This document shows, piece after piece, positions 17,825 through 26,966 of a stretch of 64,000 bases of DNA. The notes under the pieces are model-generated. The model ran no database searches and had not been told where the DNA came from. It worked only from the letters and a program-made list of their open reading frames with translations. This DNA comes from Chloroflexus aggregans DSM 9485 (lineage in GTDB: Bacteria; Chloroflexota; Chloroflexia; Chloroflexales; Chloroflexaceae): the NCBI RefSeq assembly GCF_000021945.1, contig NC_011831.1, positions 1,625,353-1,689,352 of the forward strand, given 5' to 3'. Numbering within the stretch: the stretch's first letter is position 1; every line of letters starts with the position of its first letter. A program made the position numbers and the translations under genes.

Positions 17825-18605
17825 GCAATGCGATTTGGGCAACGCACCACCGCGGTGGCGACGCACGGCCGCGGTGGCGACGCACCGCCGTGTGGGCGAC
17901 GCACCACCGCGGTGGCGACGCACCACCACGATTGGGCGACGCACGCCGTGTGGGCGACGCACCACCGCGGTGGCGACGCACCACCACGATTGGGCAACGC
18001 ACGACCGTGTGGGCGACGCACCACCGCGGTGGCGACGCACCACCACGATTGGGCGACGCACGCCGTGTGGGCGACGCACCACCGCAGTAGCGACGCACGA
18101 CCGTGTGGGCGACGCACCACCGCGGTGGCGACGCACCGCCGCAGTGGCGACGCACCACCGCGGTGGCGACGCACCGCCGCAGTGGCGACGCACCACCGCA
18201 GTGGCGACGCACCACCGCAGTGGCGACGCACCGCCGCAGTGGCGACGCACCACCGCGGTGGCGACGCACCGCCGCAGTGGCGACGCACCACCGCAGTGGC
18301 GACGCACCACCACGATTGGGCGACGCACGCCGTGTGGGCGACGCACCACCGCAGTGGCGACGCACCACCGCAGTGGCGACGCACCACCACGATTGGGCGA
18401 CGCACGCCGTGTGGGCGACGCACCACCGCAGTGGCGACGCACCACCGCAGTGGCGACGCACCGCCGCAGTGGCGACGCACCACCGCGGTGGCGACGCACC
18501 GCCGCAGTGGCGACGCACCACCGCAGTGGCGACGCACCACCGCAGTAGCGACGCACCACCGCAGTGGCGACGCACCACCGCAGTGGCGACGCACGGCGTG
18601 CGTCG
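17825..18605. repeat. 19-bp tandem repeat array between mcl and mch
   Basis: About 40 copies of a unit close to ACCACCGCAGTGGCGACGC fill the whole gap between two 3-HP cycle genes. Many copies contain the 12-base perfect palindrome CCACCGCGGTGG or its one-mismatch form CCACCGCAGTGG. Interspersed longer pieces (ACCACCACGATTGGGCGACGC, then ACGCCGTGTGGGCGACGC) recur as a higher-order unit. No stop codon occurs in most frames, so long Arg/His/Ala/Thr-rich frames appear on both strands; they have no independent support. If transcribed within the operon, the RNA would form a row of short GC hairpins. Confidence 0.93.
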
Positions 18606-18611
18606 CCCCAA

Positions 18612-19664
18612 TTATTCCGTAAACCCGTAGGCCTTGGCCAATTCGGGGTCTTTTTTGGCGATCATGCGGGCAAGGTCAACGATCACCTTGGCCTGCTTCC
18701 ACGTCGCGTCGTCTTGCATCTTACCGTCGATCATTGCCACGCCAGAACCATCGGGCATTGCCTCAAGGATGCGTTTGGCGAAAAGCACCTCATTCACATC
18801 AGGACTAAAGACACGCTTGGCAATGGGGATTTGATTTGGCGCCAACGACCACGCACCGGTACAGCCGAGCAAGAAGGCGTTGCGGAATTGGGCTTCACAT
18901 GCGGCTTCATCCTTTATATCGCCGAAGGGTCCGTAGAAGGCACGTAGCCCGTTCGAGACGGCCACATCCACCATGCGGGCAATCGTGTAGTGCCAGAGGT
19001 CTTGCTGGAAGAAGGCGCGTTCGGTTTGGCCCTCTTGCGGGTCGGCCAGGACGCCGTAGAACGGATGGCCGCCGCCGACGCGGGTGGTCTTCATCCCACG
19101 CGAGGCGGCCAGATCGGCGGGGCCGAGGCTGAAGCCGTGCATACGCGGGCTGGCTCCGGCAATCGCTTCGAGGTTGACCATCCCTTGCGCCGTCTCAAGA
19201 AGGGCGTGAATGAGAATGGGCTTGCGAATCTGATGTTTGGCCTCTAGCAGAGCAAGATATTGATCGACAAAGTGGATATCCCACGGCCCTTCAACTTTCG
19301 GGATCATGATGACATCGAGTTTATTACCGACATTCGCCACAATCTCGGCAATATCATCGAGCACCCATGGGCTGTTGAGGGCATTGACCCGCACCCAGAC
19401 TGCCGTATCGCCGAAATCGGTGTTGCGCACAACCTCGATAAAGCCGGCCCGGGCAGCCTCTTTCGCATCAACCGGAATTGCATCTTCGAGGTTGCCGCAC
19501 AAGACATCAACTTGCCTGGCAACTTCGGGAATGCGGGCACGAATCTTTTCTACGTGGGGTGGGAAGAAGTGAACAACTCGCTCTGGGCGCACCGGCAATT
19601 CACGGATTGGTTCAGGAGCACCGATGGCTAATGGCTTGTAGAAATTGTGCGGTAGTTTACGCAT
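18612..19664 (-). CDS. mcl: L-malyl-CoA / beta-methylmalyl-CoA / citramalyl-CoA lyase
   Basis: This 350-residue member of the CitE/malyl-CoA lyase family is a TIM barrel with the length of the characterised Chloroflexus enzyme. It cleaves L-malyl-CoA to acetyl-CoA and glyoxylate, condenses glyoxylate with propionyl-CoA to beta-methylmalyl-CoA, and in the final step cleaves citramalyl-CoA to acetyl-CoA and pyruvate. Visible family features are NLEDAIPV near residue 58 (metal and substrate contacts), WVRVNAL, MIPKVEG near residue 120, [14 protein letters not shown] near residue 155 (metal Glu) and [11 protein letters not shown] near residue 175 (metal Asp). The ATG at 19664 follows GGAGGGG. It lies ~100 bases downstream of mct, consistent with one operon. 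Confidence 0.95.
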   Translation of the reverse strand: MRKLPHNFYKPLAIGAPEPIRELPVRPERVVHFFPPHVEKIRARIPEVARQVDVLCGNLEDAIPVDAKEAARAGFIEVVRNTDFGDTAVWVRVNALNSPWVLDDIAEIVANVGNKLDVIMIPKVEGPWDIHFVDQYLALLEAKHQIRKPILIHALLETAQGMVNLEAIAGASPRMHGFSLGPADLAASRGMKTTRVGGGHPFYGVLADPQEGQTERAFFQQDLWHYTIARMVDVAVSNGLRAFYGPFGDIKDEAACEAQFRNAFLLGCTGAWSLAPNQIPIAKRVFSPDVNEVLFAKRILEAMPDGSGVAMIDGKMQDDATWKQAKVIVDLARMIAKKDPELAKAYGFTE

Positions 19665-19762
19665 TATATCCCCTCCTCAAAGATTACGCTCAACGCGAAG
19701 CCACAACGCGATGATGGCGGTGTTGTACCAACATTGTAGACTGTAATGCCTCTGCGTGACCC

Positions 19763-20986
19763 TCATTCCTCCGGCCCGGCGACAATGCCCTCATCGTGTA
19801 AGCGCCCTACTTCACCTTCACTCAACCCCAACACTTCCAGTAAAATCTCGTCGGTATGTTCACCAAGCCGGGGTGCAGGTCGCACGGGTAAGCGAGGCAC
19901 CTGGCTGAAATCAAGCGGCGATCCGGCCATCAGGTATGAACCGATCCCCGGTTGTTCGACCATAGCAAACATTGGGTTATCGGTAGAGCAATCTGGGTCT
20001 TGAGCAATCGCTTCGCGTACCGTCCGGTACGGCGCCCACGTCACACGGTGTTGCTCGAATACCTTGCGTACCTCGGCGAGCGTGCGCGCGTGAAACCATG
20101 GTTCAAGCAGTGCAGCAATCTCACGGCGAGCGCGGAATCGGTCGCCCTCTTCATCCATGTTGAGACCCAATCGCTCGCCGAGAGCGTTGAACGCATCGCT
20201 CAGGCCGGTCGCCTTCCCCAACGCCTTCCATTGCAAATCGGTCAACCCAACCACCATCACCCGCTTCCCGTCGAGTGTCTCGAAATCGCGCCCAAAAGCA
20301 CCATAGAGATAATTCCCCTGTTTGGGACGATCGGTGTCATTCACCATCACCTCGGCGATCATACCGAGATGGCCGATCATCGCCAGCCCGACATCTTTGA
20401 GGGCCAGTTTGACCAGTTGCCCTTCACCGGTCAGCCGGCGATGACGTTCGGCAGCCAACAAGCCGAGCGCAATCATGTGGCCGGTGATGAGATCCCACGC
20501 CGGTAACACATGATTGACAACATCGGGCGAGGTAACGGGGCCGGTCATAAATGGCAGGCCAAGTTGCGGATTGACGGTATAATCGACCTCCGACCCACCA
20601 TCCCGTCGGCCAACCAGATTCACCATAACCAAATCGGCGCGATGACGCTTAAGCGCATCGTAGCTCAACCAACCACGGGCGGGAAAGTTGGTAATGAAGA
20701 GACCGGCGTTATCACCGGGAGCGCAGATCAATTGGGTCAGCAGCTCTTGACCACGCGGATGGCGAATATCGACCGCGATAGAGCGTTTGCCTTTGTTGAG
20801 ACCGGCCCAAAACAAGCTATGCTTTCCATCAAGGGTAACCGGCCAGCGCTTGTAATCGAGACCACCACCGATGGGATCGAAGCGAATCACATCGGCCCCC
20901 AACTGAGCCAACGTCATCCCACCGAGCGGTGCAGCAACAAAGGCTGAGCCTTCGACGACACGCATACCACTGAGAATGCCGTTCAT
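19763..20986 (-). CDS. mct: Mesaconyl-CoA C1-C4 CoA transferase (family III)
   Basis: From ATG 20986 (MNGILSGMRVVEG, preceded by GAGGAG) the protein has 407 residues, as in the characterised Chloroflexus Mct. A start 16 codons upstream would place an unusual leader before the conserved N-terminus and is disfavoured. Mct moves CoA within mesaconyl-CoA from the C1 to the C4 carboxyl group in the second 3-HP cycle. The family III (CaiB/BaiF) fold is visible: GSAFVAAPLGGMTLAQLGAD at the start, the catalytic Asp in VLPAWDLITG (about residue 165), and a C-terminal RLGEHTDEILLEVLGLSEGE segment. It is downstream of smtB by ~65 bases. Confidence 0.93.
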   Translation of the reverse strand: MNGILSGMRVVEGSAFVAAPLGGMTLAQLGADVIRFDPIGGGLDYKRWPVTLDGKHSLFWAGLNKGKRSIAVDIRHPRGQELLTQLICAPGDNAGLFITNFPARGWLSYDALKRHRADLVMVNLVGRRDGGSEVDYTVNPQLGLPFMTGPVTSPDVVNHVLPAWDLITGHMIALGLLAAERHRRLTGEGQLVKLALKDVGLAMIGHLGMIAEVMVNDTDRPKQGNYLYGAFGRDFETLDGKRVMVVGLTDLQWKALGKATGLSDAFNALGERLGLNMDEEGDRFRARREIAALLEPWFHARTLAEVRKVFEQHRVTWAPYRTVREAIAQDPDCSTDNPMFAMVEQPGIGSYLMAGSPLDFSQVPRLPVRPAPRLGEHTDEILLEVLGLSEGEVGRLHDEGIVAGPEE

Positions 20987-21051
20987 GGACTCCTCTTGCC
21001 GTATCAGACTGTGACGATCACGCGGAACCGTCACAGTGCTAAACCCTCTGC

Positions 21052-22269
21052 CTAAATCACTCGCTTGGCGCGTAACTCACCGATCTGCTCATCAGTCATA
21101 TTCAGCCACTCTTTCAACACCTCCTCCGTATGTTCGCCGAGCTTGGGACCAAGCGAGCGAATCTTGCCGGGAGTTTCCGAGAGTTTCGGCACGATATTGG
21201 GCAGAATCAGCGTTTCACCAAGATTCTCGGCGTCGATGGCGACCAAATTGCGCCGAGCATGCACATGGCGATCACCGAAGAAGTCGGCAATATCGTTGAG
21301 CGGTGCTGCCGGCGTGGCAGTTGCGTAGCACCGTTCGAGGACTTCGGCGCGGGTTAACGAGCTACACCAGTCACGCACGATCTCGTTAACATCACTGGCG
21401 TGGGCAAGACGGACTTTCTGATCGCCATACACACTCGACGAGGCCAACTCAGGGCGGCCCATCGCGTTGGCAAGGCGGGCAAAGAGCTTGTCGGTCGCGC
21501 ACGAGATCGCCACCCATTTACCATCTTTGGTCTGGAAGTGACCGTGGGGACAGGCAAACTCGTTGTAGTGCGAGCCGTGCCGCTCACGCACCTTACCGTA
21601 CATCCCATACGCGGGCACCAATTCATCGCTACAGCGGAAGACCGACTCGTAGAGCGCAGCATCAACATACTGACCGCAACCGGTCTGTTCGCGGTAGCGC
21701 AAAGCGAGCAGAACCCCGATACAGCCGTATAGACCGGTCATGTAATCGGCGAGGGTGGTTGAACCGGGCGTGACCGGCGTCCCCTTCGGCATACCGGCCA
21801 GGTACGCGATCCCACCGACGGCGTGGGCGATGCGGGCAAAGCCGGGACGGTCACGGTAGGGACCGGTTTGGCCGTACCCGGTCACACGGAGCATAATCAA
21901 GCGTGGGTTAATCTTGCTGAGCACATCCCAGCCTAATCCCCACTTTTCGAGTGTTCCGGTGCGAAAATTCTCGCAGAGCACATCCGCTTGTGCAACCAGT
22001 TCTTTAAAAACCCGCGCCCCTTCAGGATGTTGCAGATTCAGCGTTACCGAACGCTTATTACGCGACTCGCTCAGCCACGTTAACGTATCACCGCGTGCAG
22101 TCGGGGTGCCAAACCGACGTAGCGCATCACCGCCAATCGGATGTTCAACCTTCAACACATCGGCACCAAACTCGCCGAGCAACGTTGCACAGAAGGGCGC
22201 CGCAATCACGGTTGCGGCATCAATGACGCGAAGGCCTGCTAAAGGCAAGGTCGTATCGGTTTCAGCCAT
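21052..22269 (-). CDS. smtB: Succinyl-CoA:L-malate CoA-transferase, beta subunit
   Basis: This 405-residue family III CoA transferase (ATG 22269; a GTG one codon earlier is possible) forms a complex with the product of the gene upstream. It transfers CoA from succinyl-CoA to L-malate, giving malyl-CoA for the lyase. N-terminal [20 protein letters not shown], the substrate loop [18 protein letters not shown] near residue 130, and the catalytic Asp in TLADYMTG near residue 170 are seen. The C-terminus has the [16 protein letters not shown] segment. It shares about half its residues by eye with the neighbouring subunit. The alpha/beta assignment rests on relative size (this one is near 44 kDa), so the two symbols could be swapped. 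Confidence 0.88.
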   Translation of the reverse strand: MAETDTTLPLAGLRVIDAATVIAAPFCATLLGEFGADVLKVEHPIGGDALRRFGTPTARGDTLTWLSESRNKRSVTLNLQHPEGARVFKELVAQADVLCENFRTGTLEKWGLGWDVLSKINPRLIMLRVTGYGQTGPYRDRPGFARIAHAVGGIAYLAGMPKGTPVTPGSTTLADYMTGLYGCIGVLLALRYREQTGCGQYVDAALYESVFRCSDELVPAYGMYGKVRERHGSHYNEFACPHGHFQTKDGKWVAISCATDKLFARLANAMGRPELASSSVYGDQKVRLAHASDVNEIVRDWCSSLTRAEVLERCYATATPAAPLNDIADFFGDRHVHARRNLVAIDAENLGETLILPNIVPKLSETPGKIRSLGPKLGEHTEEVLKEWLNMTDEQIGELRAKRVI

Positions 22270-22359
22270 CACCTATACCTCGTTCTATATGTGGGTTGCA
22301 ACGGAGAATAGTACACCTCGTATCTTCACCTTTGCCGGTTTACGTCCTAGCGGCACGTC

Positions 22360-23718
22360 CTAGATAATTTTGCGGCTACGCAAATGCTTGATCTCTTCAG
22401 CAGAAATACCAAGCAACTCGCGGAGCACCTCATACGTCGCATTACCCAGCGACGGCCCAAGATTGGTAATCCGGCCCGGTGTTTCAGATAGAGTCGGGAT
22501 CACATTGGGAACAACCACTTCACCGACACCCTCGGCTTCGATCCGAGCCAGATTGCCCCGTGCCCGAAAATGCTCATCGTTGAACATATCGGCAATACTG
22601 TTGAGTGGGCCAACCGGTACCTCTTTTTCAAGGCAGCGGCGCATCACCTCATCGCGAGTTAGGGAACCGACCCACTCAATGGTAATCTGATTCACGACAT
22701 CGCGGGCTGCCAGGCGCTTCCGTTGGTCGCCGTACAACTCGGGCGAAGCCAATTCGGGCCGTTCCATTGCTTCGGCCAAACGCTCAAACATCTTATCGGT
22801 GGTACAGGCAATCGCCACCCACTTCCCGTCTTTGGTGCGAAAATGGCCATGGGGCACAGCGATAAAGCTTCCTGCACCTTCACGCTCCCGAATCTTGCCG
22901 AACAGACCGTAAGCCGGGGCAATTTCATCAAGAATACGAAATACGGCTTCATAAATCCCGACATCGATCAACTGGCCACGCCCGGTCTTCTCACGATGGC
23001 GGAGTGCGATCAAGATCCCAATCGCACCGAAAAGACTGGCGATATAATCACCGAGCGGTGCTGTCCCGGGCAAGACCGGCGTTTCACCGGGAAAGCCGGC
23101 AAGGTACGATAGACCGCTGAAGGCATGGGCAATGTGGGCAAAACCGGATCGGCGGCGGTACGGACCGGTTTGGCCGTACCCCGATACACGCAGCATAATC
23201 AAGCCGGGGTTGACAGACTGCAACGTCGGCCACGATAACCCCCACTCCTCCATCGTACCAGGGCGAAAATTCTCGACTAAAATATCAGATTTCGCTACCA
23301 GCTTCAGAAAGAGTTCCACGCCTTCCTGCTGCCGCAAATCGATGGTTACCGACTTGCGGTTCCGTGCTTCACTCAGCCACGCTAGCGTAGCGTCATGGCG
23401 TGTAGTAGCCGTGCCGAATCGGCGCATCGGGTCGCCCCCAAGAGGATGTTCAACCTTCAACACCTCGGCGCCAAATTCCCCTAAAATTGAAGCTGCGTAA
23501 GGACCGGCCAAGAAATTACCGACATCGATCACACGAATGCCGCTGAGCGGTAGTCGATCACGTACTACAGCCGGGTCTGGTTGCGGTTCAGCAGCAGGAG
23601 GGGCCGGATCGGCGACTGATGCAGCTTCGACGTCTGTCGTCGCTACAGCAGGCGTTTCAGTCTCCGTCATCTCAGTGGTTGACTGGGTCGTTTTTGTCGG
23701 ACGTGAGCCTTTTGCCAT
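22360..23718 (-). CDS. smtA: Succinyl-CoA:L-malate CoA-transferase, alpha subunit
   Basis: This 452-residue family III CoA transferase is the first gene of the minus-strand 3-HP operon. A ~55-residue low-complexity N-terminal extension rich in Thr, Ala, Pro and Glu ([16 protein letters not shown] and following) precedes the conserved core, which starts at [20 protein letters not shown]. The core has the [18 protein letters not shown] loop and the catalytic Asp in [12 protein letters not shown]. The ATG at 23718 follows GAGGAGCGG. A promoter lies ~125 bases upstream, divergent from meh. The extension is absent from the partner subunit and may be a flexible tail; its role is unknown. Assigned alpha because it is the larger subunit. 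Confidence 0.88.
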   Translation of the reverse strand: MAKGSRPTKTTQSTTEMTETETPAVATTDVEAASVADPAPPAAEPQPDPAVVRDRLPLSGIRVIDVGNFLAGPYAASILGEFGAEVLKVEHPLGGDPMRRFGTATTRHDATLAWLSEARNRKSVTIDLRQQEGVELFLKLVAKSDILVENFRPGTMEEWGLSWPTLQSVNPGLIMLRVSGYGQTGPYRRRSGFAHIAHAFSGLSYLAGFPGETPVLPGTAPLGDYIASLFGAIGILIALRHREKTGRGQLIDVGIYEAVFRILDEIAPAYGLFGKIREREGAGSFIAVPHGHFRTKDGKWVAIACTTDKMFERLAEAMERPELASPELYGDQRKRLAARDVVNQITIEWVGSLTRDEVMRRCLEKEVPVGPLNSIADMFNDEHFRARGNLARIEAEGVGEVVVPNVIPTLSETPGRITNLGPSLGNATYEVLRELLGISAEEIKHLRSRKII

Positions 23719-23842
23719 CGTTTACCGCTCCTCAAAATACACAAAATGAACTACCGCATAGAGCAAATCAAGGCCCTACACGGTCCACCATGGCCATGAG
23801 TTTTGCGAAAGAAGACAAGGGGTAAAAAACTCGTGTAACATT

Positions 23843-23871
23843 AATATAGCATAGAGTAATCGATTGTGCAA
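23843..23871 (-). promoter_or_regulatory. Promoter of the smtA-smtB-mct-mcl(-mch) operon
   Basis: On the minus strand TTGCAC (23866-23871) and TATATT (23843-23848) are 17 bases apart. Transcription would start near 23836, leaving a leader of about 115 bases before smtA. No clear operator was recognised in the divergent region 23719-24039. The meh promoter on the other strand was not resolved. Confidence 0.6.
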
Positions 23872-24039
23872 TTGCTGGTTCCTAACTTTTAACTGTGAGT
23901 TGATACAAGTAAATCCTTATGGCTGACTTGTTAGACTATAGAGGGGAGCATAAGAAATCAGAGATAGACCACACAGCCGATCTCTGGGTCTTCGCATAAC
24001 AGGATGAGGCAACCGTAGTATAGCAAGGAGCGAACGACT

Positions 24040-24891
24040 ATGAGCGAAGCGGACTGGACGGCGTGGATCGGACGAACGGAGCTGGTTGAGGATAACATTT
24101 GCCTCACACAGGCACTAGCGGCAGCAGCCACCCTTGAACCACCCTCGGCTCCACTCACCACAGGAGCACCCTTACCCCCCCTGTGGCATTGGTTTTACTT
24201 TCTCCCCCGCGCACCACAATCACAACTCGGTAGCGACGGTCATCCCCAGCGCGGTGGTTTTATCCCACCGATCCCGTATCCGCGCCGTATGTTTGCAGGA
24301 GCACGGATCCGTTTTCACCGGCCGCTACTGATCGGGCAGCCGGCCCGTCGTGAGGGCGTAATTCGCAATATCACCCAAAAGACCGGACGCACCGGCCCAC
24401 TCGCTTTCGTTACCGTTGGCTATCAGATTTTTCAAGGTGATACGCTATGCATCGAAGAGGAACAGGATATCGTCTATCGCGAACCGGGTACACCGGTACC
24501 GGCACCGGTGCCGGTTGAGCTGCCACCGGTCACCGATGCTATTACCCGCACTGTTATCCCTGACCCACGCCTGCTCTTCCGCTTCTCGGCGTTAACGTTT
24601 AATGCACACCGCATCCACTACGACCGTCCGTATGCCCAGCAGGAAGAAGGCTACCCCGGTTTGGTCGTGCATGGCCCGCTTGTCGCTGTGCTGCTGATGG
24701 AGCTTACCCGCCACAATACCACCCGCCCGATCAGTGGCTTCCGGTTCCGTAGTCAAGCGCCACTATTCGATCTTGCCCCGTTCCGCCTTGTCGCCCGCTT
24801 TGGCACCGATCAGGTTGAATTGGAAGCGCAAGGGCCGGATGGGACCTCTGCCCTCACGGCCACCGCCGAACTTGGGGGAGGTAACGAATAA
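24040..24891 (+). CDS. meh: Mesaconyl-C4-CoA hydratase
   Basis: This 283-residue hotdog-fold hydratase is divergent from the rest of the 3-HP cluster. It adds water to mesaconyl-C4-CoA to form (S)-citramalyl-CoA, which Mcl then cleaves to acetyl-CoA and pyruvate. The N-terminal half contains LWHWFYFLPRAPQSQLGSDG and IPYPRRMFAGARIRFHRPL, typical of the FAS1-type dehydratase-like branch of MaoC proteins. The second half has NAHRIHYDRPYAQQEEGYPG and LVVHGPL, holding the catalytic Asp/His-type residues. ATG 24040 is preceded by AAGGAGC. A strong hairpin follows the gene. Divergent placement implies co-regulation from the 320-base region shared with smtA. Confidence 0.92.
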   Translation: MSEADWTAWIGRTELVEDNICLTQALAAAATLEPPSAPLTTGAPLPPLWHWFYFLPRAPQSQLGSDGHPQRGGFIPPIPYPRRMFAGARIRFHRPLLIGQPARREGVIRNITQKTGRTGPLAFVTVGYQIFQGDTLCIEEEQDIVYREPGTPVPAPVPVELPPVTDAITRTVIPDPRLLFRFSALTFNAHRIHYDRPYAQQEEGYPGLVVHGPLVAVLLMELTRHNTTRPISGFRFRSQAPLFDLAPFRLVARFGTDQVELEAQGPDGTSALTATAELGGGNE

Positions 24892-24912
24892 CACCACGCA
24901 TCGTGTGAAGAC

Positions 24913-24951
24913 AGGAGGGGCAGAGCCGTTATTTGTGGCTCTGCCCCTCTT
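24913..24951 (+). terminator. Rho-independent-like terminator after meh
   Basis: AGGGGCAGAGCC (24916-24927) pairs perfectly with GGCTCTGCCCCT (24937-24948) around a 9-base loop; the stem extends by two or three weaker pairs. Only a short T-run follows. Confidence 0.8.
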
Positions 24952-25039
24952 GTAAGATCGGGTTCGTGCATAACCGTATGTCTTTGGCACGGAACGAACC
25001 GATCTAGATAACCGTCTTCTTATCTTTCGAGGCAGGAAA

Positions 25040-25105
25040 TGTGAATTTTGTCACTCTTTTTTGTAACTACTGTCACAATTTATGTTTTATCGTGATTTTT
25101 ATCAC
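25040..25105. promoter_or_regulatory. Cluster of CRP/FNR-like palindromes upstream of the Hdr-like operon
   Basis: Two inverted repeats of the CRP/FNR-family type are present: TGTGA-N6-TCACT at 25040-25055 and GTGAT-TTTT-ATCAC at 25092-25105. Additional half-sites of the form ATCACA or GTCACA occur near 25071 and 25124, each followed by ATTTAT. The region is strongly AT-rich. It lies ~300 bases before the Fe-S protein gene and after the meh terminator, so control of that operon by a CRP/FNR-family regulator is inferred. Confidence 0.5.
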
Positions 25106-25403
25106 ACATTTTCTGCAACAAATATCACAATTTATACAAAATAGATCATATTACAATTCTTAGTGGTAATATTTTCACCCAATTCCCACCGATGTCCTGC
25201 TAGCATTGAGCTTGCATTGCTCTCCCCGTATCGAGGCAGAGATCACGCACGAGCACACGGCGGTTGCCTCTCGATGAGGCCACAACCGTGTCTACCCGTA
25301 TCTCACCATCTAACAGTGCAGATTGGTAGGCCTGCCTTTGCGATACCGAGAGTAATGAATTGAGTAGTGAGATAGTCAACAATAGTAAGAGAGGAGTGCA
25401 GGA

Positions 25404-26933
25404 GTGGAAGCAGAAATGCAACTGTTTGTCGACTCGCTGCGGCGCAACATGACCGCCGAAGACGTGGTGAACCTCGAAGCATGCATGAACTGCAAGATGT
25501 GCGGGGAGGCGTGCGCGTGGTATCTCGTGACCGGCGATGAAAAGCTCCATCCAACCCACAAGACCGGTTTTCTCCGCCAGATTTACCAGCGCTATCTGAC
25601 GGTCGAAGGGCGGATCGGTGGTGCGCTTGGTCTCGTGCCGACACCCACCGTTGCCGATCTGAAAGAGAATATGCAGTATTTCTGGGCATGTACAGCTTGT
25701 GGGCGCTGTACGTTGGCTTGTCCGTCCGGTATCAGCATTCGCCGCATGGTGCGTCTAGCCCGTGCCGCCTACACCGATTCCGGTTTGAGCCAGACAAATC
25801 CGACTATTCGTTCGATTATCGAGAATACCGATCGCCATCGACACAGTTTTGGTTTAACCGCTGCACAGGTCCTCGGACGAGTCGGCCTCTTCTTGCGCAG
25901 TGAAGGACTGGAAGTGCCGGTCAATGTGTCCGGCGCCGAACTGCTCTTTGTTTGTCCGGCTGCCGGAAATACCAAAATCCCCGATTACGGCATCAAACTC
26001 ATTAAAATTCTTAACGCCGCCGGTGTCAGTTATACCATTTCACCTTATGTTATCGATACCGGTACTGAAATTGATCATATTGCTGTTCATCACAACCTGT
26101 CGAAGCAAATGTTGTTGGACTGGGAGGAGGAAGCCGATCGGTTAGGTGTGAAAGCGATCCTGCTGGTGGAATGTGGCTGCGATACGCGCACTCTATACGC
26201 CGAGGCAACCGAAACGCTTGGTCGCCCCTTCCGCTACCCGATTATCAGTGTTGATTCACTGATGCTTGATCTAATCCGAGAAGGACGGTTACCGGTTGAA
26301 AAGACCCAGTTGAAGGTAACCCTGCACGATCCATGCTACGCAACGCGCCTCTCTGGGTTGGGTGATCTGTTCCGCGAGCTGCTGAATCTGGTTACCGATA
26401 ATTTCATCGAGATGACGCCAAACCGCGAGCACAACTACTGCTGCAACGGTGGGGCCGGTGGCATGCGGTTGCCGGAAAACACGAATCTACGGCGCAAGAT
26501 CTCGGTGCTGAAGGCAAACCAAATTCGCGCTACCGGTGCAGATTATGTCACCTCACCGTGTGTGGTTTGTACGTTATCGCTGGAAGACACCTGCCAGACG
26601 TACAATCTCTCGCCCACCGGCGAGCGGATGGCGCTGGTGCTGTTCGAGGTCGTGTATGCCGCAATGGAGCCGGCGCTGGCGAAGCGCGGCGAACTCGACC
26701 GGATGCGCGTCCCTGCGGAGCTGCGACACCGCGATCATGAGTTCTTTGTCGCACATAGTATCGAGGGCCAGATTGCGACACTGATGCAGCAACCCGATTT
26801 TCCGGCTTTGCTCGAGTGGCTGGAGAAAGACGATATTGTGAAGCGATTTAGCAAAGATCATCCGCAGGTCTACGATCTCCTCCGATCGTGGCGGGAGTTT
26901 GCGATGTCGCTCGATCCGGAGTGCTGTCGGTAG
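25404..26933 (+). CDS. HdrD/DsrK-like (Fe-S)-binding CCG-domain oxidoreductase subunit
   Basis: This 509-residue cytoplasmic electron-transfer protein has two ferredoxin-type [4Fe-4S] motifs: CMNCKMCGEAC near residue 28-38 and CTACGRCTLACP near residue 96-107. Two cysteine-rich CCG-type domains follow. The first is degenerate, with CPAAGNTK and VECGCDTRTLY. The second is well formed, with LHDPCYATR, NYCCNGGAGGMR and SPCVVC, as in heterodisulfide reductase HdrB/HdrD and DsrK/HmcF, where it binds a special Fe-S cluster for disulfide or thiol chemistry. A ~130-residue C-terminal helical tail is extra. The GTG start at 25404 follows GAGGAG at 7 bases; an ATG four codons later is possible. It is followed by its membrane partner after 33 bases. 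Confidence 0.85.
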   Translation: MEAEMQLFVDSLRRNMTAEDVVNLEACMNCKMCGEACAWYLVTGDEKLHPTHKTGFLRQIYQRYLTVEGRIGGALGLVPTPTVADLKENMQYFWACTACGRCTLACPSGISIRRMVRLARAAYTDSGLSQTNPTIRSIIENTDRHRHSFGLTAAQVLGRVGLFLRSEGLEVPVNVSGAELLFVCPAAGNTKIPDYGIKLIKILNAAGVSYTISPYVIDTGTEIDHIAVHHNLSKQMLLDWEEEADRLGVKAILLVECGCDTRTLYAEATETLGRPFRYPIISVDSLMLDLIREGRLPVEKTQLKVTLHDPCYATRLSGLGDLFRELLNLVTDNFIEMTPNREHNYCCNGGAGGMRLPENTNLRRKISVLKANQIRATGADYVTSPCVVCTLSLEDTCQTYNLSPTGERMALVLFEVVYAAMEPALAKRGELDRMRVPAELRHRDHEFFVAHSIEGQIATLMQQPDFPALLEWLEKDDIVKRFSKDHPQVYDLLRSWREFAMSLDPECCR

Positions 26934-26966
26934 GTTGGTCGGACGGTAGTACACAGGAGGTGCGAG

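Noticed and set aside
17715-18622. Long open frames on both strands (up to ~298 codons) rich in Arg, His, Thr and Ala
   Set aside because: They are produced by the 19-bp repeat, whose phase shifts every unit and which has no stop codons. They occur in five or six frames at once, have no ribosome binding site and overlap mch.
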